Shown piece after piece: positions 22,097 to 31,560 of a stretch of DNA of 64,000 nt. The position numbers and the translations under genes are program-made. The notes beneath the pieces were generated by a model, which worked only from the letters and a program-made list of their open reading frames with translations, ran no database searches and was not told the DNA's origin. This DNA comes from Melampsora larici-populina 98AG31. Lineage: Eukaryota; Basidiomycota; Pucciniomycetes; Pucciniales; Melampsoraceae. The DNA is taken from positions 62,001 to 126,000 of the forward strand of contig NW_006768816.1 in the NCBI RefSeq assembly GCF_000204055.1, given 5' to 3'. Positions within the stretch are counted from its first letter, which is position 1. The number at the start of each line of letters is the position of its first letter.

Positions 22097-25000
22097 TCAT
22101 GACCTCCTCACACGAGCACGACATGCTGAATCATTAGCTATACATTGATTCATAATTTCCCCTGCTTTATGAAATTTTCCCTTCATCTGAACCCCTTCTA
22201 CTGACCACATACGCCCGCAAACCAAACGTTCAATTGGTCGTGGTTTGAGAGAGCTTTGGTCTCTGGTGCAAATATCAGCAGCACATGAGAAGCCTCTCTC
22301 AACCGCGCAAGACGTCCCACTAATAGCCAAGTAATCGCGAGCCAGGCAGCTCAAAATCGGATACTTCCCTTCATTCAACTATACAAAGAGTCATAGTTAA
22401 TTATTGATGATTTATTGATTCCAAGATTTGATGAAAGGAGGTACTCTACTCACCTTCCACCACTCCAAAGCCAGGTGGGGGTTCTCACCAACCTCTGGCG
22501 CAGGATCTTCTGCCATTTCTAAAAATGAGCGCAGCTCGTTTGCTGTGTTCCTTCGATTCTTTGCTTTGTGTTTTCGCAACTCTTCATCGTCTTCCGCTGC
22601 ACCTAAACTTTTGCCATTGACAACACGGGTGGAGTTTGCTGTGATCGGTTCATAAGGTCCGTCGATTTCCATTTTGAGTTTCTTTTCCGCATACGCTGTT
22701 TCAATCAATTCTTTAGCGAGTACGGTTTCTTCGGATGATTCTCCAAAAGCAAACTCGAAGTAATCGAGGCGTAAGCTAGGATGTAATATCGTTGCGAGAA
22801 TAAGTGTGTGAGAGTCAAGTGCCTCCTTCGGATAGGCCTTGACTCTCACAAGCATAGCATAATACAATGGAAATAACGGCTCGGCCCGGGAAAGGGTTGC
22901 ATCAATTTTCTTTTGCAAAGTTTTCTTGAGCTTCACATCCTCGCGGATCACCAGGGCGCCTGTGGGTCCACTCTGCTCAAAAAACTTGGTCAAATTCTCG
23001 AATTGCTACAGGAATAAAGACGTTAATAAAGAATGCATTGTTAATTATATGTCATTAACATTAAAGAAATTCTTACCTGTAGTATATTAATTAGGTCTCG
23101 CACTTGTCGCCACTCATCTGGAGAGATCATGATCTTATTAAAGACTCCTCGAGGTCGGTGGAGGTCTGGAGCTAGTGAAGTCTCGCCCACTCGACTGGGT
23201 CCTGGCCTGCGAGGTACATCCATTTGATCTTCTTTAAAAATTTGATTGATCACCTTCAAACACAAGTCATATGTAAGTATGAGAGAAATAAATAATGATA
23301 TGAGAGAGAAAAAGCAGAAAATTGAAACACTGACCTCTTGGGCATTATAAAGCCGTTTCCAGCATTGGAGCTTGATGTTCCAGCGGATACCGTATCCTGG
23401 AATCGGCCGTGGAAGGTTTTCCTTTAGAAGTGTTTGGCTGACGGCATCAAACAGATTGCACATCACCGCTGATCCACCTATTTTACAACCAATGACATCA
23501 AGCTTCCAAAAAGATTATCAGTAAAACTTTGAAGAGAGTTTGAAGTAAACAAACGAAAAACTAACTTTGGTCATGAGTGAGTCAACCAAATTCGCTGCGT
23601 TGTGGTTGCTTGCCAACGGTTCAGACTCACTGGGAAGAGGATGTGGTTCATGAGGACCATCAATCACCTGTACCAGTCCGTACTCTCTGGAGCAGGTGGA
23701 AGGTCCGCATTGTCAACTTCCTCAGGATCTTCTTCCTCAGATGAGTTGATTTCAGTTTGAATCACTCCTCCATCCTCATCTTCTTTGGGAATTGATTGCA
23801 AAGTGGTTGTTGGGATGGGGAAGTCGCCGAGCATAGTGGATTTCACAAGGGGAGGAGGTGGCGCTTGTATACCAAGTGCTTGAAGGCCAGCACTGACAAC
23901 GAGTGCCAGTTTATGGCACACGCAGCGGACGCGGTGTTTCTTATGATCCCATTTGAGAACTTCGTTATTATCCTTGCAGTGTTTTCCAATCCGTACATTC
24001 ATGGCTTCGGCAAGAGTGTTGTTGTTACTTCCCGAATCGTGAGTTTGCGCTAGCATGTAGATAAAATAACAGCAACAGTTAGTTTGAAATCATAAAAAAA
24101 TATTCAGAAGATGAGAAAGAATAACTAAAAATAAGAATAAGTCAAAATACATATCTTAGTATGAAGGTTGTGCTTGATCAAGAGGTTGATCAAAGGCTCA
24201 GCGAGCCATTCCCCTTTGTGATGCCAGGCAATCAACTTCAACGCGAAGTGCCTGGTAACATAACGCCAGTCCTTTGTGACAAAAGTGACACTGACACCTA
24301 AGAACCCGTATCAATTTCCTGGGGTAGTCAATGCGTCGTGGATGAGTCCAAACAAGCTGTTAAGGGACTAGATCATGAAGATAGTTAGTTGCTGGTTTGG
24401 ATCAAGGAATCAGGTGAATTACTTACCTTTAGCTCGTCAATCACAGATGCTTGCATGTCCAAATACGCCTCATGTGCAAACTTAGCCACCCACGTCCTGG
24501 CATTCGACTGGGCGTTTGGATTTGCGTATCGGAAAGCTGCACGTAGATAAGGGTCTTCCATCCGCCACCATGGTTGAGCGGTCCGGATCACCCACATACC
24601 CATCAAGTGATTGAGAATGAGATTGTCGAATTTGGGAACCGTTTGAGCAAATGTGTGTGTAGAAGTTTGACCATCAGTAGCGTTGTCGTGTTCAGTTTGT
24701 TGTTCGTAGACGGTGAAGGGCAGTTTGCATCCGCTGGCTATCGCTTTGGACCTCTTCTGGCATCCAGGCTTTCCTGATTTCCCATCCTGTCTTGAACCGT
24801 CTCGATGGGCGAGGAGATTTGTGCTTGATGAAGTAGAGCAAGCGACTTTGAAGCCACAGTATTTGCAAGGAAAAGCAGTTCCTGGTTGACCGTTCTTCTG
24901 AAATACATCAACAGATCATGCGGTTAGATAATAGTAAGACTCAGAGTAAAGCTAGATAGTGTAAAACAACTTACAGTAGCAATCCGGACCATCTCATCAA

Positions 25001-25475
25001 AGTAATCGCGGATGGGATCAAAGTGAGATTTGACCTTTGGTTTCTGCACAGAGACCTTATCGTTTTCGTCTTCCAAATCCTGAATCAAGTCAATTTTGAG
25101 AGATATACCAGCCTGACTGCCAGTGCCAGTGTCGTGGTCAGTGGATTGGGTAGGGTGATCTGCACGGCTTGATTTTTTCTTCGAAGTTTTTTTTGATGAT
25201 TACTTGCGAGCTTGCTTGGCCTTGCGGCGAGGCGGTTCTGAGCTGGTGTGATCCGAGCTAGCATCTTCAGATATGGCGACTTCCTTACGCTTCCGCTTAT
25301 GAGTTGATACCGCCATGACCGATGAATTGGAATCAGATTCGTCATGTCGACGTTTGATTGCACGGCGTGAGTCAGCAGGAGAATCAATCAGACGTGATTG
25401 TTTCCTAGCTGGGGATGGTCGAGTGCTACGACGTAAGATGGGATTTGAATCGGGTACGGCAGAGGAGCAGGACAA
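22097..25475 (-). pseudogene. hAT transposase with BED finger, multi-exon, inactivated
   Basis: Read on the minus strand, a basic low-complexity N-terminus (from 25475) is followed by a BED zinc finger (CKYCGFKVACSTSSSTNLLAHRDG in two parts, about 24890-24810, later Cys in GKPGCQKR). The central region has LGVSVTFVTKDWRYV and WHHKGEWLAEPL, then DSGSNNNTLAEAM and RCVCHKLALVVSAG. The C-terminal dimerisation domain reads YPILSCLARDYLAISGTSCAVERGFSCAADI (in two parts; 22378-22270). Lesions: TGA at plus 24311-24313 (AAT-TGA, fits CGA in TCG context), a frameshift near 23690, and a stop near 25200. Introns are short GT-AG, for example near 24975-24900. The transposase moves the element by cut and paste, and this copy should be non-functional. 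Confidence 0.85.
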
Positions 25476-25934
25476 TGACGTCTTGGAGTTACAGCGAAGA
25501 CTATAGTGTTATGAATGCAATTTATAGATAGAAGATGATAGGATTAATATGATGGGAATAATAATAAGAGAAAGATTTTTAAATTGAGGAAGACATGAGT
25601 GAAAATATGTTTACCTTATTGGTATGATCATGAGACCAATACTAATAGTCACCCTTGTAAGATTGCCTAGTGCCTTCGGAAAGGCAGCATGTTTCCATCG
25701 TCGCATGTCGAGACCACTGCATTGCAATTAGAAATACCAATAATGTCATATATACATGAACACACGGGTCAATGAAGCAAGTGTGAAGGGGAGATCTATG
25801 TCAAAACAGGTGGAACAAAGTCTAAAAAAGAAGATTACTTACCGATCAGGGGATATGGTGACCGTAATTCTAGACCCTTTGGCGTTTGAGGGTGGTGTGA
25901 TAGAGGAAATGGGATTGATCGAGACAAGTAAAAC

Positions 25935-26175
25935 TACAGGTACTGTCGACTACTATACCGGTATCGTACCTATATTTGTGATACTGGCGGGGCCGGTACC
26001 AGTACCATACCTTCCGCAACGGTACTATACCAAGCACAGTACCTACACTGAAATCAAACAAAACTTTGCCCTCCAGTACAGTAGCGCCCGCCCAGGTACG
26101 ATACTGGTAGGTACCGTACCGGTAAAAATAGGTACTATACGGTACTTTACCGGTACTGGTACAGTAACTGTGGCT
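25935..26175. repeat. hAT1 right subterminal repeat array
   Basis: Copies of GGTACCGTACCGGTA, GGTACTATAC and CGGTACTTTACCGG face the array at the opposite end of the element. Confidence 0.75.
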
Positions 26176-26181
26176 GCGTTG

Positions 26182-27468
26182 CTACAGGTTATGAGTTTGC
26201 GTTTCCAGATGAAAAATAATCAGACCACATTGATCTTCTCCGTTACTTTCCCACAAATGAGGAGATCACATATGATCTCATTGCGGCTAAGAAACAAGCC
26301 ACCAGTCTGGCTGCCTTTGTTGGGATACACAATGTATCCATTGTGGATACCCCTATTGTGGTATCTGAAACCAATATCTCGGAAGGTAAGTCTAGAATTC
26401 ACATCATGACAACTTGGAAGTATTCTGACGTACATCATCTTGAAGACATCTCGACTTGGATGGCTGATAGATACAATGTTGTGTACAAGGATGGACTGGA
26501 AAACTCTCTTGACACAGCAGTGGCAGCAGCAGCCAAGACTGTTGATAAACAGCAGCGGACCGATGTGCTCATGTCTAATGTACCAGATGAGATTGACCAG
26601 CAAATCTTTGATAATGTGGCAATGTCTTTGTCTGCTATTCTCAATCACAATCAGTCAAGCCCTTTGGAAGCACGTAGGCCAAGCTGCATTGGCTGACTTG
26701 GCTGGAATTGATCACAAAATTGATACATTTGTCTTGAATAATCAAGATGGCATCAATTTGGAACATCCCCGATTACTTCAGCTACAATTGGCCCACAAAA
26801 GTCAGGTTCAAAAGCATAGGGGAAACAAATGTGCCAAGATTAAGATAGATGACTTGCGCAAGTCACCAGGAGAGGCTTTGAAGCCCAGCAAGTGCAGTAA
26901 ACTTGTTGCTGTTGTAATAAGAATGCTGAAGCTACACCCACTGGTCTTTCGCGAATTCACCAATGGAACATCAATTTAAAGCTGAACATCTTGAAGGACA
27001 TTCAAAACACTTCAACTCAGCTTGACATACCTTTTGAAAACTCTATCACTGGGGGTGGAATCAGCGCTAACAATCCTATTGAGAATGGAAAGTTTGTAGT
27101 GTTTGTCAAGAACAGTGTAAGTGATACCTCATTCATTGAATTAAAGAGATTTTCGCGCCTTCGCTGACATTTTATGTGGCTGGCAGAGACTTTACCCTGG
27201 CAAAACTTTAGCGGTATATATTCACAAAAACAAGAAGCACGCTTGGGTCAAAAGTGCCAAGACTCAAGATGAACTTTCATATGTTTCAATCCTGGTTCTT
27301 GTGTATAACCCACATGTTCCATTAGGAACAGTAGCTGAGATAATGACTCCAGATAAGTGGACTTTTGCTCGCGTGGAGGCATCTCACATAGTATATGTCT
27401 TTCCACCTTTGCAAAGCTCTAACTTTTCTTACATTGGTGAAGGTAGATACTCTGTACCTTCTGTTTAG
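26182..27468 (+). pseudogene. Transposase-like family gene, 3' part
   Basis: Downstream of the hAT the same family resumes in the plus orientation: VATGYEFAFPDEK, a stop, then LRYFPTNEEITYDLIAAKKQA (in frame 26180-26300), a region to about 26690 and, after a frameshift, AALADLAGIDHKIDTFVLNNQ to about 26975. The C-terminal part at 27030-27468 reads NPIENGKFVVFVKNS, an intron, then YPGKTLAVYIHKNKKHAWVKSAKTQ in two parts, and ends GRYSVPSV. Relative to the family as I recall it, roughly 200 codons are missing between the last residues left of the hAT and the first residues right of it. Confidence 0.6.
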
Positions 27469-27721
27469 TGTCGCTTTATGATTTCTCTCAATGCCTCGAC
27501 CTTTATCAAAGCATTTGAGAGCCAGATAAAAGCTCTGAAAAGCGCTCAAGTTGAAGGATTAGAAGATGAATAGCATTTGTGCAACCGAATGATGTGTTGC
27601 TTACTTAGTGATGGACAGATTTATCTACATTTTTTGTTTGATGTGGTCTGGTAATGAAATACTAATGCCATAAGGCCTGTCTGAGCCTAAACGCATGTGT
27701 GAAGAGAGCTACAACAAAAAG

Positions 27722-27988
27722 TTCCCTAGGCGTGCTGAAGCACTAAAGGAAAGATTCCGCAAAGCAAAGAGACACATATTCAAAAGGTTTCCTAGGCGTG
27801 CTGAAGCACTAAAGGAAAGATTCCAAAGCAGAGAAGGGGTCACTATTTCAAAAGGTTTCTTAGGTGTGCTGAAGCACTACAGGAGAGATCCAATGCAGCA
27901 AAGAGGTCACAGATTCAAAAGGTTTTCTAGGCGTGCTGAAGCACTAAAGGAAAGCTTTCAAAGCAGAGACAAAGCATGGATGATAGGA
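27722..27988 (+). repeat. Coding-capable minisatellite, 4 x about 67 bp
   Basis: TTCCTAGGCGTGCTGAAGCA occurs at 27722, 27788, 27856 and 27923 (with variants), giving periods of 66, 68 and 67 bases. One reading frame (27695-27991) is open through all units and repeats FPRRAEALKERF. The period is not a multiple of three in every unit, yet the frame stays open, with the third unit read as FLGVLKHYRRD. Whether it is expressed is unknown. Confidence 0.8.
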
Positions 27989-27991
27989 TGA

Positions 27992-28911
27992 TGAGATGGG
28001 ATAATTGCGAGAAGATTGGAGTTTAAAAATGATAAAAAAGAGTTGAAAAGGTTAGATAACACTTTTTATTAGAGATACCATGACAAGTACACAATCGATT
28101 AACAGAAGGAAAGCTTTTATATAAAAAGAATGTAAACTATACATCAAAGAAAGGCTGAAACAGGTGGCCAAGAGATCCTAAGTGATTTCAAACCAACCTG
28201 GGCCCTTGTTTCAGTTTTACTGATTCATTGGTTGTAACGACTTGGCTCAATTAACAAAGTGATCCAGGGTATTTGGAATGATGATACCCAACGCAACTCA
28301 AGCTGTCCTTGGAAGACATTCCAAAGAAGTCTTTGGTCGCGCGGGGGTCTCAGCGGCTTTGATAGCGCTGCAGCTGCAATTCCATCCAACAAGGGAAGCA
28401 GTGCCCTATCAGGCCCAATCCCGCCAGAAAAATGATGTTACTGACCAAAAAGGTCGGAATTCGGGATTTTTTGAAAAGTTTACCACAAAAAGGTCGGAAT
28501 TTACGTCAGTAACCTCTGCAGGCGCATTCCAGGGTCCTGAGGGATGACTCTTCCCACCAAAGGCACGACATGTGAAGACACTTCCATCGACACTGAGAGG
28601 GTAAGAAGAGACCTAGGTGCACATGTAACTTTACATACACGACAAGGAAGTGCAAGGTGAAGATACAGAGAGAGGAAGAGGGAAAAAATATCCTCACTTC
28701 CAAATTTTCCAAATCTTCTCCCGTGCATAGTCAAATAGAGTATTCAAGCTCTCTCTCTTCCTTCCTTCTTGTCCTTTCTTTTTGCTAAACAAAAATTTTT
28801 AGCTCCCACCCACCATCCCAGTAGGCTAGGACATAGCTCTCAGGTACCTTCTCAGGCACTTTACGTAGTGTCGAGCAAGAAGCGGGCCAGGTTTTTAGAC
28901 CACTCAGGACC
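27992..28911. other. Intergenic; small inverted repeat near 28437
   Basis: No gene recognised. GTTACTGACCAAAAAGGTCG near 28437 and the complement of a related end (AATTTACGTCAGTAAC near 28511) form a 75-bp inverted-repeat unit with AAAAAGGTCGGAATT repeated twice. This could be a very small MITE. The left border of hAT2 lies at 28912. Confidence 0.35.
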
Positions 28912-29465
28912 CAACACCACCGCGCTTCGCTCCGCTCCGCTATAAATGAGATTTTGAAGGGCGGAGCAATTTGGCGCTATGGATTAGTGCGAAACCGCTC
29001 CGCTATAGATTTGGAGCCGCAATGGCACTTTAGAGCGGTGCGACTTCTTGCTCCGCTCCGCTTTGCTATGGTCAAAATTTGGTCGGGATAGCGGCAAAAA
29101 GCGGGAAAAAAAAAATTAGGCCGACAATTATTTTATCATTGAAGGCAAAGGAGTGGGGATAGTTTAAGTGTTGAGAACGGACAAGGAATGAAAAACACAC
29201 ACAATTGTTTGAAAGAAAAATAACAAGACTCGTCTAGAGTAAGAAGAAAGTAGGAAACTAAACAATAAATAAAAAGCTGGTCTCATCAAGAAAGATCGAT
29301 CAATCAAAGAAAAGATAAAAAGAAAAAGAACAGGCACAAAACGCACATCAAAAGAAAAAGATAGAAAGAGAACAAAAGGACGCGAACATTGTTTTTGAAT
29401 TTTTGAGTCATTCGTTTAGATAGGATAATTGAGAAGAAATAGATAGAAAGAGATATAGAAAAAAA

Positions 29466-30960
29466 CTACTTGGACTTCTTAGCTTTGGTATTAGAAGCTT
29501 CATAAGCTCGGACATAAGCTATAGCCTCTGCAAATTTACCAGACAAATTTATTTTCGACTTTAACCACTCGCGTTCACCTACAAGCTTCTGTATCATTTT
29601 GCCTGTTAAGGAAGCTCGTCCAGGCACGGCGATGTCTGCAGCTGAAGAAAAAGTCCTCTCACAAGGAGCAGACGTGGCAGACAATCCAAGATAATCACGA
29701 GCCATCGAGGCAAGGACAGGGAAGTCCTTCTCGTGCTCCTGCAAACAAAAAAAAAGAGATCAGTTATCAAACAAATTGATAATGTGAACTCAAGTTAGTG
29801 CTGACCTTCCACCAACTAAGCTCATCTTGACCGGCTAGCATCAGATGACCACCTTCAATATAATTCATGTGTTCTTCTCGGCGCTTATCGGCAGGTGACT
29901 GAGAAGCAATGTCGGTTGTAAACACATCTAATTCGTCGAAGTTGGTAACAGGGGATTTGGAAGAGGTAGGGGAGGCGGATTCTTTAACGTGATCTGAAGC
30001 CACAGGGTCGTTGGGCCATCTCGCAAGGGCTTCTTCAAAAGCACTTGAAAAGATAGACTTGGCTCGGACAGCGTCATCCGGGTAATTGAGATCAAAGAAA
30101 CGTGTGCAATAACGAGGATTGAGGATGGTGGCCAGGACGACTGCATCTGAGGCGACTGCCTCAGCTTGGTACCCTTCAAGTTTTGCAATAATGATGTTGA
30201 GCATGTGCTTGAGGTCTTCATCAAAATTGGATACCTGGAGCCGATCAAGCTCAAGGATAAGCCTTGAATATTCGGCAAGTAAAACACAGCCAGTTGCTGC
30301 ATCACCTTCCATTTGTTTGGTCGCATGCAAAAAGACCTGACAGGAGGAAACATCATTAATTCAATGAAGACAAAAACAAAAGAAAAAGAAAAAGAAAGAA
30401 CGTACCTGTAGGATTTTAACTAGGGTCTCAATTGACTCCCACTCATCTTCACTGATATTTAAGCCTTGGTAGTATCGGGTTTTTCGATCACTGAGAAGGA
30501 TGGCATCTACCACCTACAAAACAGAAACAGTTGAAAGGAAAGAGATAGAACAAAAGATGAATAAAGTGAAAGTAAAGAAGTGAGGGATATTGTAATTACG
30601 TCACGAGCTTCACTCAACCGATTAAGGTAGTCCACATCGATATTCCAACGTACTCCCCAGCCGGAGATTGGTTGGCGACCTTTGTAGCCAAGTTGTTCGG
30701 CCTTGGCTGAAAATTCCTGCCGTCTTGCTGAGCTTCGGGTACATAAACCGTTGAACTTCTTGGCCTAAATACAGATGAAACAGATCAGCAATGAATGTTA
30801 TCATCAAAAACAATAGAAAGACATAGAAATTACTCACTTTTCGTACCGCCCGAGCCACATTGGAAGTAGGACCAACTCGATCATCGTCAGAGTCACATTC
30901 AGAAGCATTGTGATCTGGGGAATGGGTCGAATCGTTGTCGGACTCCTCATCGAGCTTGTC
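29466..30960 (-). pseudogene. hAT2 transposase, C-terminal half (dimerisation domain)
   Basis: The minus-strand frame resumes exactly at the other KDZ border with DKLDEESDNDSTHSPDHN and runs through short introns: VARAVRK, GWGVRWNIDVDYLNRLSEAR, ISEDEWESIETLVKILQ, then LATILNPRYCTRFFDLNYPD. The hATC dimerisation domain follows after an intron: FPVLASMARDYLGLSATSA and CERTFSSAADIAVPGRASLT, ending NTKAKKSK at 29466. With the KDZ element and one GTCAGTTG copy removed, the two halves join in frame. Before the insertion the gene already had, or later gained, the stop noted in the N-terminal half. Confidence 0.87.
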
Positions 30961-30968
30961 GTCAGTTG

Positions 30969-31143
30969 CACCTGTGTTTACCCATACTTACCAAGTGTAT
31001 TAGATGATACAGGTATGTGCATCACCCAATGCTATCCATTTTTTAGCAGGTAGAAATGACTAGATGGATAGATGGATCTATGGTCATATCAAAATTCTAC
31101 CAAGTCCCCATTTCTATAAGGGGGGGCCTTGCCTCCCCCCACG
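30969..31143. repeat. KDZ left terminal inverted repeat
   Basis: About 175 bases match the complement of 47854-48028 with only a few mismatches. Landmarks in common are CACCTGTGTTTACCC, ATACAGGTATGTGCATCAC, TTTTTTAGCAGGTAGAAATG and a G-run followed by CCTTGCCTCCC. Confidence 0.92.
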
Positions 31144-31480
31144 CACCCAAAGGCAAACTTACCACCTCATCTCAGAATCTCACTAACCAACACAACAAGT
31201 TACTACCTATATGTAAATCTCACTATCTGTTCAAATTCCATCTACCCACCCATCAAAGTTACTCGGCCAATTGAAATTCTCACTACCCAACACATCAAGT
31301 TACTACCTACATGTATGTCTCACTACCTCATCACATTATCACTACCCAGCCATCAAAGTTACTTGGTCGATTGAAATTCTCACTACCACACACATCAAGT
31401 TACTACCTATATGTAAGTCTCACTACCTTATCCAATTCTTACCACCCACTCTTCAAAGTTACTTGGCCAGTCAAAATTCT
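31144..31480. repeat. KDZ left subterminal repeats, about 100-bp period
   Basis: Three units carry ACATCAAGTTACTACCTAYA-type words (about 31191, 31290, 31390), alternating with CATCAAAGTTACTYGG words (about 31252, 31352, 31450) and CTCACTACC spacers. The same words, complemented, fill the right end. They are candidate transposase-binding sites. Reading frames that run through this array are by-products of the repeat. Confidence 0.8.
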
Positions 31481-31560
31481 AACTATCTTTTCCAAATTTT
31501 TACCACTTCACCCTCCTAGCTTCTGTATTCAATCCTCAGTCCATCCCCTACCCTTATCAA

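Larger units (their letters stand above)
21662..26181 (-). mobile_element. hAT element 1, 4,520 bp
   Basis: The termini are a 23-bp perfect inverted repeat beginning CAACGCAGCCACAGTTACTG, at 21662-21684 and 26159-26181. About 250-280 bp at each end is packed with GGTAC, GTACCGTAC and TTTACCGGTAC motifs in both orientations, which is typical of hAT subterminal transposase-binding arrays. The gene inside encodes an hAT transposase on the minus strand. No target duplication is seen at the borders (GTTGACAT left, CTACAGGT right). Confidence 0.85.

Noticed and set aside
27722..27988. CRISPR-like array
   Set aside because: Spacers are not unique and units are continuous. It is a eukaryotic minisatellite.
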